From the NCBI GenBank assembly GCA_050179645.1, contig JBFXEX010000080.1, positions 1 to 27,894 on the forward strand: a stretch of DNA of 27,894 nt, written 5' to 3'. The first letter of the stretch is position 1; each line of letters begins with the position of its first letter. Source of the stretch: VAZQ01 sp050179645 (GTDB taxonomy: Bacteria; Pseudomonadota; Alphaproteobacteria; Rhizobiales; Xanthobacteraceae). Made by a program: the position numbers and the translations under genes. Below, in pieces: positions 1 to 8,117 of this stretch. The notes below the pieces were generated by a model. It had not been told where the DNA came from, ran no database searches, and saw only the letters and a list, made by a program, of their open reading frames with translations.

Positions 1-531
1 CTCAAGGCGTTGCTCAACTTCTACGGCCCGGACAGCAAGGCCATCGTCTGGGCGCACAATTCGCATGTCGGCGATTCGGGTGCGACCGAGATGTCGTCGC
101 GCGGCGAGTTTAATCTCGGTCACCTCTGCCGGAAAGAATTCGGGACGAACGCCTATATCATCGGCTTCGGTACCAACGCCGGTACCGTAGCGGCGGCATC
201 GAGCTGGGACGGCGTAATGGAGATCAAGGCGGTGCGTCCGGCGCTGCCGGAGAGCTACGAACGGCACTGCCATGAGGCCGGGATGCCGTCGTTTTGTCTG
301 CCGCTGCGCGACGCCAGCCCGAGACTCGCCGAACGGCTGAGCGAACCGCGGCTGGAGCGCGCGATCGGGGTGATCTACCGGCCGGAAACCGAGCTCGCCA
401 GCCACTATTTCCAGGCAGTATTGCCGCGACAGTTCGACGAATACGTCTGGCTCGATCGGACGACGGCGATTACGCCCTTCGACACCCAGGTGTTGGAGGC
501 GATGCCCGATACCTACCCGTTCGGGCTCTGA
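1..531 (+). CDS. Erythromycin esterase family protein (3' part, truncated by window start)
   Basis: The reading frame is open from the first base and ends with TGA at 529-531, so the 5' part of the gene lies outside the window. The visible 176 residues carry the block AHNSHVGD followed by a GEFNLG segment, an IIGFGT segment and a SYE segment, in the order seen in the C-terminal half of the erythromycin esterase (EreA-like) family, a group of soluble hydrolases. The two histidines in AHNSH match the conserved His pair of this part of the fold. The N-terminal part, including other catalytic residues, cannot be seen. Chromosomal homologues are common in soil alphaproteobacteria and most have no proven macrolide activity, so resistance should not be assumed. 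The gene converges on shc, with 30 bp between the two stop codons. Confidence 0.85.
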   Translation, partial: LKALLNFYGPDSKAIVWAHNSHVGDSGATEMSSRGEFNLGHLCRKEFGTNAYIIGFGTNAGTVAAASSWDGVMEIKAVRPALPESYERHCHEAGMPSFCLPLRDASPRLAERLSEPRLERAIGVIYRPETELASHYFQAVLPRQFDEYVWLDRTTAITPFDTQVLEAMPDTYPFGL

Positions 532-561
532 TCCGCACCGGCACGCCCCGTAATCGCGCCG

Positions 562-2538
562 TCACATGCCGAATGCCACGGTGCGCGCATTGCCGCTCTT
601 CAGGTTGCGGTAGCGCGCCAGCGCCCAGAGCGGGAAGAATTTCGAGTAGCCGTGGTAGCGCAGGTAGAACACCCGCGGAAAGCCCGTGGCGGTGTAGTGC
701 GGCTCGTTCCAGAAGCCGTCGGCGCCCTGATTTTTCGCCAGATAGTCGATGCCGCGCGCGACCGCCGGATGGTTCACCTCCCCCGCCGCCATCAGGCCGA
801 GCAGCGCCCAGGCGGTCTGTGACGCCGTACTCGGCGCGCGCTCGTAGCCTTTGTAATCGAGCTTGTAGCTGGTGCCGTCCTCGCCCCAGCCACCGTCCTG
901 GTTCTGGATGGCGATGAGCCAGGCCGCGGCCTTTTGCATTTCGGGTGCCGCCTGGGAGACGCCCGCGGCGTTGAGCGCGCACAGCACCGACCAGGTGCCG
1001 TAGACGTAGTTCATGCCCCAGCGGCCATACCAGCTGCCGTCGGCAAGTTGCGTCCGCTTGAGATAGTCGATCGCCCGCTTCACCGCGGGAGTCTTCTCCG
1101 CCGTATCGCCGAGTTGCGCCAGCATCGACAGGCAGCGCGCGGTCACGTCCTCGGTCGGCGGATCCAGCAAGGCGCCGTGGTCGGCGAACGGGATGTTGTT
1201 GAGATAGGTGAACTCGTTGTCGGCGTCGAACGCGCCCCAGGCGCCGTTCTTGCTCTGCAGGCCGTAGATCCATTCCTTGGCGCGCGCGATCGCCGGCGTA
1301 AAGTCGCTTCCAGGACTTGAGCCCTGGGCGCGATCCATCGCCATCGCCACCACCGCGGTGTCGTCGACGTCCGGATAGTGCGGGTTGGCGTACTGAAACG
1401 CCCAGCCGCCGGGCCGCACATTCGGCCGCCGCGCCGCCCAGTCGCCCTTCACGTCGAGCACCTGCATCGGTGTGAGCCAGTCGAGCGCCTCGTGCACCTG
1501 TGCCTTCGCGCGTTCGTCGCCGGTCTCGAGCAGCGCGTGGCAGGCGAGCCCGGTATCCCAGATCGGCGATACGCAGGGCTGGCAATAGGCCTCGTGCTCA
1601 TGGATCACCAACAGCTTCTCCAGCGAGCGTCTTGCCACCGCCCGCTGCGGATGATCCTCCGGATAGCCGAGCGCGTCGTACATCATCACGCTGTTGGCCA
1701 TCGCCGGATAGATCGCGCCGAGCCCATCCTCGCCGTTGAGCCGCTCGCCGACCCAGGCGACCGCTGTGTCGATCGCGCGCTGCCGCTGCGCCTTGGGCAT
1801 GTAGGGCTCGGCGAGGCGGAGCACCCGGTCGACCGCGGCGAAGAACGTAAACCAGCCGCGCTTCTGGTGCGGCGCCCGCTTCGGCGGGCCGATGGTCTCG
1901 GGCGGCGCTTCGAACAATTCGTCGATCCGCACGCCGCGCGGATTCTTGGCTCTCGGCTTGAGCGTCATCAATACCAGGAGCGGCACGATGACGGTGCGGC
2001 CCCAGTACGAAATCTTGTCGAGATGAAACGGGAACCAGCGCGGCAGCAGCATGATCTCGACCGGCATCACCGGCACGCTGCGCCACGGCAGGAAGCCGTA
2101 GAGCGCGAGCAGCACGCGAGTGAACACATTGCAACGCGCGGCCGCGCCGGGGTGCGCCTGGATCGCGGTCCGTGCCAGCCACATGTGCTCGGCCTCGGGA
2201 TCGTCGCCGATCATCTTCAGCGCGAAGTAGGCCTTGACGGTCGCGCTCATGTCGAAGCCGCCGCCATAGAACAGCGGCCAGCCGTGGTGCTTGCGGCTCT
2301 GGATGCGCCGCAGGTAGTTGCCGATCTTGGCTTCAAGCTCGGTATCGACCGGCTCGCCGAAATAGTGCCGCAGCAATACATACTCGGCCGGGATGGTGGC
2401 GTCAGCCTCAAGCTCGAACACCCAATGGCCGTCTGGTTTCTGCTGGTCGAGCAGAGCCGCGGTCGCCGACGCAATGCTGCGGTCGATGACCGCCTTGTCC
2501 GGAACCGGCGTCTCCGGTGCTTCAGGCACACTGTTCAT
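562..2538 (-). CDS. shc: Squalene-hopene cyclase
   Basis: This 658-residue protein is of normal length for a squalene-hopene cyclase, the membrane-associated enzyme that cyclises squalene to hopene and hopanol. The catalytic acid motif DVDD is at residues 390-393, equivalent to the DxDD of the Alicyclobacillus enzyme. Several QW-type repeats are visible, for example QNQDGGWGEDG, LADGSWYGRWG and QSKNGAWGAFD in the C-terminal half and QKPDGHWVFELE near residue 33. The ATG at 2538 is the natural start and lies 15 bp after the hpnE stop, so the gene is the last member of the hpnBCDE-shc run. It is convergent with the esterase gene at 1-531. The genes hpnG and hpnH, which often follow shc, are not present immediately downstream. 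No disabling changes are seen. Confidence 0.97.
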   Translation of the reverse strand: MNSVPEAPETPVPDKAVIDRSIASATAALLDQQKPDGHWVFELEADATIPAEYVLLRHYFGEPVDTELEAKIGNYLRRIQSRKHHGWPLFYGGGFDMSATVKAYFALKMIGDDPEAEHMWLARTAIQAHPGAAARCNVFTRVLLALYGFLPWRSVPVMPVEIMLLPRWFPFHLDKISYWGRTVIVPLLVLMTLKPRAKNPRGVRIDELFEAPPETIGPPKRAPHQKRGWFTFFAAVDRVLRLAEPYMPKAQRQRAIDTAVAWVGERLNGEDGLGAIYPAMANSVMMYDALGYPEDHPQRAVARRSLEKLLVIHEHEAYCQPCVSPIWDTGLACHALLETGDERAKAQVHEALDWLTPMQVLDVKGDWAARRPNVRPGGWAFQYANPHYPDVDDTAVVAMAMDRAQGSSPGSDFTPAIARAKEWIYGLQSKNGAWGAFDADNEFTYLNNIPFADHGALLDPPTEDVTARCLSMLAQLGDTAEKTPAVKRAIDYLKRTQLADGSWYGRWGMNYVYGTWSVLCALNAAGVSQAAPEMQKAAAWLIAIQNQDGGWGEDGTSYKLDYKGYERAPSTASQTAWALLGLMAAGEVNHPAVARGIDYLAKNQGADGFWNEPHYTATGFPRVFYLRYHGYSKFFPLWALARYRNLKSGNARTVAFGM

Positions 2539-2553
2539 GCGTCAACGATCCAT

Positions 2554-3804
2554 CTAGCCGCTGTGCGCGGAGACCAGCTCTGCGGCGCGGTTGCCGGAGC
2601 GGATCGCGCCCTCGATGGTCGCCGGCAGCCCGGTCTGGGTCCAATCGCCGGCCAGCACCAGATTGCGCCACTCGGTCGCCGCGCCGGGGCGCCGAGCATC
2701 CTCCGCGGGCGTGGCCGCGAAGGTCGCTCGCCGCTCGCGCACGATCTGCCATGGCGGCAGCGTATTGGGAAGGCCCGCCACCTGCGCGACTTCCCGCCAC
2801 ACCGTCGCGGCGAGTTCTTCGCGCGCGAGATCGAGCAGCCGGTCCGCGGCGCTGATCGTCACGGACAGCCGGCCGGGGAAGGCGAAGAGCCACTCGGTCG
2901 TCGCATTGACGAGCCCAAGGATCGACGCCAGCCCCGCCGGCGGATCGATGCGGAAATGCACATTGACGATGGCGCGGAATTCGGACGGCGCCGTCAGGCC
3001 AGGTACCAGCGCAGTGGCCACCACCGGGGGGACCGCCAGGATCACCGCATCGCCCTCGCCCACCGGCGTGATTTGCTCGGCGAAATCGAGACCCGTCACG
3101 CGCGAGGGGCCAAATTCGAGATCGCGCAGCCGGCTGCCGAATCGCACCTGCACGCCGCGCGTTTCCAAATGCCGCAGCGCCGGTTCGATGAAGGCGGGGC
3201 CCAAGCCGTCGCGCGCGATGAGCGGCCGGCAGGCAGCGCCGCCGGCGAGCAGCGTCTCGCGCACGATCGCGCCCGCCAGCGCGGCGCTGGCTTCCTGCGG
3301 CTCGGTATTGAGCGCGGCGACGAACAGCGGCCGCGCCAGCCGCTCATACAGCGGTCCGGCACACGTCACCGTCTGGCAAATCGTCCGCGCGCGGCCGCTC
3401 CACAACAGGCGCGCGAATCCAAGGTAGTCGCGAGGCGCAGTCCCAGGCACACGGGACTTCGCATTGAAAATCCACCACGGCAGCCGGCCGGCATTGATGC
3501 GCAGCGTCCAACGCTCGCCGCTCTTGAGGTCGGCGAAGGCAAAATCGGCTGCCGGCGGCCCGACCAGGCTGTCGGCCGAGCCGACCGTCGCGAGAAACGC
3601 CAGCGCGGCATGATTGGCCGACAGCAGCAGATGATTGCCGTTGTCGATCACCATGTCGAGCGCCGGGTCATGGTAGGAGCGGCAGCGTCCGCCGGCCTGG
3701 CCGGCGGCCTCGTGCACGACGACGCTCGCCCCCTGCCCCGCGAGCCGTACCGCAGCGGCCAGCCCCGCGAGCCCGGCGCCGACGACATGGACGGTGCGCG
3801 TCAT
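2554..3804 (-). CDS. hpnE: Hydroxysqualene dehydroxylase HpnE (FAD-dependent)
   Basis: The 416-residue protein begins with a Rossmann FAD-binding motif: GAGLAG at residues 9-14, the acidic E32, then GGRCRS. It ends with the second flavin-contact block (LAGDWTQTGLP followed by TIEGAIRSG), as in amine oxidase / phytoene desaturase-like enzymes. In the HpnCDE pathway this enzyme reductively removes the hydroxyl of hydroxysqualene to give squalene. The reading frame extends ten codons further upstream, but the ATG at 3804 is preferred because it places the dinucleotide-binding strand at the N-terminus and shares its A with the TGA of hpnD (TGATG), a typical translational coupling arrangement. The gene is followed after 15 bp by shc. 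Confidence 0.95.
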   Translation of the reverse strand: MTRTVHVVGAGLAGLAAAVRLAGQGASVVVHEAAGQAGGRCRSYHDPALDMVIDNGNHLLLSANHAALAFLATVGSADSLVGPPAADFAFADLKSGERWTLRINAGRLPWWIFNAKSRVPGTAPRDYLGFARLLWSGRARTICQTVTCAGPLYERLARPLFVAALNTEPQEASAALAGAIVRETLLAGGAACRPLIARDGLGPAFIEPALRHLETRGVQVRFGSRLRDLEFGPSRVTGLDFAEQITPVGEGDAVILAVPPVVATALVPGLTAPSEFRAIVNVHFRIDPPAGLASILGLVNATTEWLFAFPGRLSVTISAADRLLDLAREELAATVWREVAQVAGLPNTLPPWQIVRERRATFAATPAEDARRPGAATEWRNLVLAGDWTQTGLPATIEGAIRSGNRAAELVSAHSG

Positions 3805-4640
3805 CAGATGAACGCGTAGCGCATGATGATCCACAACAGCCGCGGGCGCGGAATGCGAATCCGGTTGCGGGGCGGCGACCAGCCGCGTGCCATCAGGCGA
3901 TCGAGGATCAGCTTGTAGGCCTCGCCCATGATGCGCGGCGCACGGACGGCGCGGCGCGGACTGCGCGCCATGATCTTGTCGGCCTCGGCGAAATGGCGGC
4001 GCGCACGTTCGGCAACACTGTTGCAGACCTGGGCCAGTCCCGGGCTCGATAGCACCGCGGCAGGATCGCTCGTGGCAATGCCGGCGGCGTGCAACGCTTC
4101 CGCCGGCAGGTACAAGCGTCCGATCGCCGCGTCCTCATCGATATCACGCAGGATGTTGGTGAGTTGCAGCGCGCGACCGAGATGGTGTGCGAGCGCGATG
4201 CCGTCCGCTTCCTCCATGCCGAAGATTCGCACCGACAGCCGGCCGACCGCGCTCGCCACGCGGTCACAGTAGAGATCGAGCGTCGCGTCGTCGGGCGCGC
4301 GGATATCAGCGACCACGTCCATCTCCATGCCGTCGATCACGGCCTGGAAGTCCTCCCGGCGCAGTCCGAACTGCCGTACCGCACGCTCGAGCCCGGCAAG
4401 CCGCGGCACGCTGTTTTGCGCGCAGATCGCGTCGATGTCGGCGCGCCAGTGGTCGAGTGCGCGCCGGCGCTCTTCACGAACTCCGGTGGAATCCGCGATG
4501 TCGTCGACCTGGCGGCAGAACGAATATATTTCGAACATCGCCTCGCGCTGCGCGCGGGGCAGGATGCGCATGGCGGTGTAGAACGAACTGCCCGACGCCC
4601 GCTCGGCGGCCGCCACATCCGACGAATCGACCGACGACAC
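3804..4640 (-). CDS. hpnD: Presqualene diphosphate synthase HpnD
   Basis: This is a 278-residue member of the trans-isoprenyl diphosphate synthase (squalene/phytoene synthase) family. The two Asp-rich metal-binding motifs are DDIAD at residues 46-50 and DIDED at 166-170, the latter inside LTNILRDIDED followed by GRLYLP. These carry the Mg2+ ions that bind the diphosphates of two farnesyl diphosphate molecules. In this pathway HpnD makes presqualene diphosphate. The start is a GTG at 4640, three bases after the hpnC stop, with an AGGGG ribosome-binding site inside the end of hpnC. A second GTG eight codons later is possible. The stop overlaps the hpnE start. The richer second motif and the position next to hpnE separate it from HpnC. 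Confidence 0.95.
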   Translation of the reverse strand: MSSVDSSDVAAAERASGSSFYTAMRILPRAQREAMFEIYSFCRQVDDIADSTGVREERRRALDHWRADIDAICAQNSVPRLAGLERAVRQFGLRREDFQAVIDGMEMDVVADIRAPDDATLDLYCDRVASAVGRLSVRIFGMEEADGIALAHHLGRALQLTNILRDIDEDAAIGRLYLPAEALHAAGIATSDPAAVLSSPGLAQVCNSVAERARRHFAEADKIMARSPRRAVRAPRIMGEAYKLILDRLMARGWSPPRNRIRIPRPRLLWIIMRYAFI

Positions 4641-4643
4641 CGC

Positions 4644-5525
4644 TCAGGTCCCCTGCGGCTTGGGCGCAGCCGAGAACACCCGGCCGATCCGCGAGGTGGC
4701 GCCACGGAGCAGGCCGACGAGGCCGAGGCCGGCCGTCCCGGCCTTGCCGAGATGCACGCGCTCGCTCAGCGGATCGCGCAGGCAGAGCATGGCGGTGAGG
4801 CGCTCCGCATAGGCTTGGATGACGGCCACTTCCAGCGCGAGCCGAATATCGGCGATCGCGGCGGAGAACGGCCGGCTATCGCGCAAGAGGGTTTCGCCGG
4901 TGCGGCGCGCGAGCTTTTGGATGCAAGCGAGCAGCGCAGGCGTCGCCCGCGCGGCGCCGAGCGCCTCGACGCTCGCACCGGAATCGGCAAACGCATCGAG
5001 CGGGATGTAGACGCGGTCGAGATCGCGATAGTCCTTACCGCAATCCTGCAGGTGATTGATGATCTGCAGTGCCGCGCACAGCGCGTCGTTGGCCGGCCAC
5101 AGCGCCCGGCTCTCGCCGTGGACATCGAGCACGAAGCGCCCGACCGGCATGGCCGAGTAGGCGCAATAGCCGATCAGATCGTCCCAGTCGCGGTAGCGCA
5201 GCTTGGTGACGTCCATGCGAAAGGCGGTCAACAGATCCTGCGCGTGGCGCGGCGCAAGGTGGCGCTCGGCGAGCTGGGCGCGCAGCGCAACCCCTGCCGG
5301 TTCGTCGTCGTCGCGACCGAGCAAGGTCGCCTCGAGACGATCGAGGAGCTGCAGCTTATCGGACGGCGGCAACGTCGGGTGATCGGCGATGTCGTCGGCG
5401 GTGCGCACGAAATTGTAGAACGCCAGGATCGGTCCGCGATGTCGCGGACTGATGAGACGCGAAGCGACCGGAAAGTTCTCATCCCGGTGCCCCTTGCCCG
5501 ATCGCAATTCGGCAGCAGTCGTCAT
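4644..5525 (-). CDS. hpnC: Hydroxysqualene synthase HpnC
   Basis: This 293-residue squalene/phytoene synthase-family protein has the first Asp-rich motif DDIAD at residues 44-48. Its second motif is the HpnC variant, NHLQDCGKDYRDLDRVYIP at about residues 157-175, in which a Cys follows the first Asp. HpnC converts presqualene diphosphate from HpnD into hydroxysqualene, the substrate of HpnE. The open frame runs far upstream, but the ATG at 5525 is chosen because family proteins begin shortly before the ENFPVAS block (here residues 16-22) and because this ATG overlaps the hpnB stop as ATGA. The upstream extension is only a shadow of hpnB. Confidence 0.94.
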   Translation of the reverse strand: MTTAAELRSGKGHRDENFPVASRLISPRHRGPILAFYNFVRTADDIADHPTLPPSDKLQLLDRLEATLLGRDDDEPAGVALRAQLAERHLAPRHAQDLLTAFRMDVTKLRYRDWDDLIGYCAYSAMPVGRFVLDVHGESRALWPANDALCAALQIINHLQDCGKDYRDLDRVYIPLDAFADSGASVEALGAARATPALLACIQKLARRTGETLLRDSRPFSAAIADIRLALEVAVIQAYAERLTAMLCLRDPLSERVHLGKAGTAGLGLVGLLRGATSRIGRVFSAAPKPQGT

Positions 5526-6676
5526 CCCGGACCCGACACGTTGGCTTGCGCCCGCCCCTTCCAGCTCCCGCCTCGTCCTCGCACATACTGGTAGGCGGAA
5601 TCGAGGGTGTACAGCATGTACAGGAACGCAATAGCAGGCAGCGCGAGGCTCCAATAGAGCGGGACGCGGTAGAATCGCAAGGTCGGCATGAACGCCACCG
5701 TCATCAGAAGCCAGGCGGCGACGCCGATCGCCTGTGCGGTGCTGCTGGCGAAAATCGCCAGCAGCGGCGGCGCAAGGTACGTGAGTAGCATTCCCAACAC
5801 GGTGCCGGCGAGCAGCAGCGGCGAGTATTGCAGTTGCGCATAGGCCGAACGCGCCACCATGCGGCGAATGTCGGCAAACTCCGGATAGGGTCGGATGCTG
5901 TGCACCCGGTCGGTCAAGCCGAGCCAGATCGGACCTTGCGCCTTCAGCGCCTTGGCCAGCGCACAATCGTCGATCAGCGCAGTGCGGATGGTTTCGATGC
6001 CGCCCGCCCGAGCAAGCGCGTCCGCGCGCACCAGCATGCAGCCGCCGGCAGCCGCCGCCACCGCGCTGTCCGGCTGGTTCACCCAGGCGAACGGATAAAG
6101 CATCTGGAAGAAAAAGATGAAGGCCGGAACGCTCGCGTGCTCGGCCAGGCTTTCGCAGCGCAACTTGACCATCAGCGACGTCAGCACCAGACCGTCCGCC
6201 TCCGCGCGGGCGGCAAGCCGGCGCATCGAATCCGGCCCATGCACGATGTCGGCGTCGGTAAGGAGCAGGTAGTCGGGCGGCTGCGGCATCGCCATCGCGG
6301 CGTCGATGCCCTGCTTCACCGCCCACAGTTTCCCGGTCCAGCCCGGCGGCAGCGTCCGGCTGGTCACGATGGCAAGTCGGCTGGCGTCGGAGCCCGCCGC
6401 GCGGCGGGCGATGTCGCCGGTGCCGTCATTGCTGTCGTCGTCGACCAGCACGATCGACCACCCGCCCGGATAATCCTGCCGCAGCAGCGAGCCGATGCTC
6501 TCACCGATGCTGGCGGCCTCGTTGCGCGCCGGTACGACCGCAGCGATCCGCGGCCAGGAGGCCGGCGTGGGCGGCGCTGGCTCATCGCGCTCGGTGTTGA
6601 GCCAGAAGGCGCCGCGGGCCACGATCAGATAGAGCCAGATCGCAAGCGCGATCGACGCAACCGACACAGTTATCAC
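5522..6676 (-). CDS. hpnB: Hopanoid-associated glycosyltransferase HpnB (family 2)
   Basis: This is a membrane-bound GT-A glycosyltransferase of about 384 residues. A hydrophobic N-terminal segment (residues 2-25) is followed by the nucleotide-sugar-binding strand VVPARNE (47-53), LVDDDSNDGT (77-86) and the metal-binding DAD (141-143). Three C-terminal hydrophobic segments follow, as in the HpnB family encoded with hopanoid genes. Its exact sugar acceptor is not settled. The start is uncertain: GTG at 6676 gives the family-typical N-terminus and has a GGAG ribosome-binding site 12 bases upstream, whereas an in-frame ATG at 6757 would add 27 non-conserved residues with no ribosome-binding site. 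It is the first gene of the minus-strand hopanoid run, and its stop overlaps the hpnC start. Confidence 0.92.
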   Translation of the reverse strand: MITVSVASIALAIWLYLIVARGAFWLNTERDEPAPPTPASWPRIAAVVPARNEAASIGESIGSLLRQDYPGGWSIVLVDDDSNDGTGDIARRAAGSDASRLAIVTSRTLPPGWTGKLWAVKQGIDAAMAMPQPPDYLLLTDADIVHGPDSMRRLAARAEADGLVLTSLMVKLRCESLAEHASVPAFIFFFQMLYPFAWVNQPDSAVAAAAGGCMLVRADALARAGGIETIRTALIDDCALAKALKAQGPIWLGLTDRVHSIRPYPEFADIRRMVARSAYAQLQYSPLLLAGTVLGMLLTYLAPPLLAIFASSTAQAIGVAAWLLMTVAFMPTLRFYRVPLYWSLALPAIAFLYMLYTLDSAYQYVRGRGGSWKGRAQANVSGPG

Positions 6677-6748
6677 GCGGGATACGATCTCCGATTTGCA
6701 AAGGGCGGCTCGCGGACTGCGGGGGTCGTAACCGTTCCGGCAAAAACA

Positions 6749-6754
6749 CGTCAA
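6749..6754 (-). promoter_or_regulatory. Candidate -35 element for the hpnB operon
   Basis: On the minus strand TTGACG matches five of six bases of the sigma-70 -35 consensus. A weak -10 (TACGAC) follows after 18 bases. This would give a leader of about 40 bases before the GTG at 6676. It is the best candidate in the 158-bp region between hpnB and ispA, but the -10 is poor. Confidence 0.27.
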
Positions 6755-6782
6755 CATAGGCAATGGACGGGGACAGGAAAAG

Positions 6783-6811
6783 TTGGACGGAAGTTGACCT
6801 CTTGGTAGAAT
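6783..6811 (+). promoter_or_regulatory. Candidate sigma-70 promoter for ispA
   Basis: TTGGAC at 6783-6788 is separated by exactly 17 bases from TAGAAT at 6806-6811, which matches five of six -10 consensus bases. Transcription would start near 6818, just before the ATG at 6835. This argues against the in-frame ATG at 6763, which lies upstream of the promoter. Confidence 0.45.
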
Positions 6812-6834
6812 GCAGCTCCTTCAGGCGGACGGAC

Positions 6835-7794
6835 ATGCCCCGTAGTGAACCTTTGAAAAAGAGCCTCGACGTCGAAGCGGTGTTCCAGGACCGCCTGACG
6901 CAAGTGGCAAGCGACATCGAGGCGCAGCTCGACCGGCTGCTGGGCCCTGGCGCGACCGAGGGCGAGCTTGCGCGTCCCGCGCGCCTGATTGATGCGATGC
7001 GGTATGTCGCCCTCGGCGGCGGCAAGCGCTTTCGTCCGTATCTGGTCGTGGAATGCGCCTCGCTGTTCGGCGTGGCGCGCGAACATGCGCTGATGGCGGG
7101 AGCGGCGCTCGAATGCGTGCACTGCTATTCGCTGGCTCATGACGATCTCCCCGCGATGGACGACGACGATCTGCGACGCGGCCGCCCGACGGCGCACAAG
7201 GCGTTCGACGAGGCCACCGCCATCCTGGCAGGCGACGGGCTGCTCACGCTGGCATTCGACATTCTCTCGCGCCCGGAGACGCACCCGGAGGCCGATGTGC
7301 GGCTCAAGCTCGTGATGGCGCTCGCCCGGGCGTCGGGGCTCGGCGGCATGGTCGGCGGCCAGATGCTCGACCTCGCGGCCGAGGGCCGGTTCGACGCTGC
7401 CCCGCCAAAGCTCGGCGAACAGGACGTCAAGACGTTGCAGGCGATGAAAACCGGCGCGCTGCTGCGCTTCGGCTGCGTCGCCGGCGCCATTCTCGGGCAG
7501 GCGGACGCCGCCAGGTGGAACGCGCTCGACCGCTACGGCTCGGTACTGGGCGAGGCGTTCCAGATCGCGGACGACCTTCTCGACCTGGAAGGCGACCCCG
7601 CCAAGGTCGGCAAGGCCACCGGCAAGGATGCGGCCGCGAACAAGGCGACGCTGGTGGGCGTGCTGGGGGCGGCAGCGGCAAAGCGCCGGCTCGACGCGCT
7701 GGTGACGGAGGCGGAGCGGGCTCTCGCGCCTTTCGGCGGTTCCGCCGATGTGCTCAAGGCCGCGGCGCGCTTCGTCGCGACCCGCAGCGCGTAA
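6835..7794 (+). CDS. ispA: Polyprenyl synthetase, farnesyl diphosphate synthase type
   Basis: The protein of 319 residues is a short-chain trans-prenyl diphosphate synthase. It has GGGKRFRP (residues 61-68) for isopentenyl diphosphate binding, the first Asp-rich motif DDLPAMDDDD (103-112) with the two-residue insertion typical of bacterial IspA, and the second Asp-rich motif in QIADDLLD (243-250). It would condense isopentenyl diphosphate with dimethylallyl or geranyl diphosphate to make farnesyl diphosphate, the substrate of HpnD on the opposite strand. An ATG at 6763 is also in frame, but residues from there are not family-like and a promoter-like pair lies between the two ATGs, so 6835 is preferred. 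Geranylgeranyl diphosphate as product cannot be ruled out by sight. Confidence 0.93.
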   Translation: MPRSEPLKKSLDVEAVFQDRLTQVASDIEAQLDRLLGPGATEGELARPARLIDAMRYVALGGGKRFRPYLVVECASLFGVAREHALMAGAALECVHCYSLAHDDLPAMDDDDLRRGRPTAHKAFDEATAILAGDGLLTLAFDILSRPETHPEADVRLKLVMALARASGLGGMVGGQMLDLAAEGRFDAAPPKLGEQDVKTLQAMKTGALLRFGCVAGAILGQADAARWNALDRYGSVLGEAFQIADDLLDLEGDPAKVGKATGKDAAANKATLVGVLGAAAAKRRLDALVTEAERALAPFGGSADVLKAAARFVATRSA

Positions 7795-7844
7795 CGTTCC
7801 AGCACTGAGATGATGCCCACCGCAGTTAGGATCGGATGGGCGAA

Positions 7845-7921
7845 TGGTACAGCTGGGTGGCTTCGAACCACCGACCTCCGGTTCCACAGACCGGCGCTCT
7901 AACCATCTGAGCTACAGCTGC
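7845..7921 (-). tRNA. tRNA-His (GTG anticodon)
   Basis: The minus strand folds into a full 77-nt cloverleaf. The acceptor stem is GCAGCTG with CAGCTGT, the D arm GCTC/GAGC, the anticodon arm CCGGT/ACCGG around CTGTGGA with anticodon GTG at 7885-7887, the variable loop AGGTC, and the T arm GGTGG/CCACC around TTCGAAG. An encoded CCA ends at 7845. The discriminator base is A73, not C73, and the base before G1 is T, so no G-1 is encoded. This is the form known from a clade of alphaproteobacteria. The first acceptor pair is a G-U. Confidence 0.97.
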
Positions 7922-8061
7922 ACGCAGTATCGAGGGGCGGCCGCAATGGAGGCGCCCGCAGGATTGGCCGGAAACTATGAGCAATAGCTGCTTTTAGCAA
8001 GCCGCGACGCAGGTCGGCCACGAGAGCGCCGGGCGCACTCAGCCCCATTGCGTTCGCCAAC

Positions 8062-8092
8062 AAAAAGAAGGCCCAGACGAACGGTCCGGGCC
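8062..8092 (-). terminator. Rho-independent terminator of the phasin gene
   Basis: On the minus strand GGCCCGGAC pairs with GTCTGGGCC over nine positions (one G-U) around the loop CGTTC. A T-rich run TTCTTTTT at 8069-8062 follows at once. It lies 26 bases after the stop codon of the phasin gene ending at 8118. Confidence 0.85.
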
Positions 8093-8117
8093 CGACGATC
8101 TCATCTCAGCCACCGCT

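Noticed and set aside
1..531. Macrolide resistance gene
   Set aside because: The family is recognised, but chromosomal members in soil alphaproteobacteria are widespread and mostly untested, and the N-terminal half is missing from the window. A resistance role cannot be claimed.
1378..3819. An 813-codon open frame on the plus strand opposite shc and hpnE
   Set aside because: Composition is that of an antisense shadow (Arg/Ala/His rich, no motifs) and both genes opposite are well recognised.
7806..7844. Possible terminator after tRNA-His (GCCCA/TGGGC stem)
   Set aside because: The stem is five pairs with a loop of about 17 bases and no T run follows on the minus strand.
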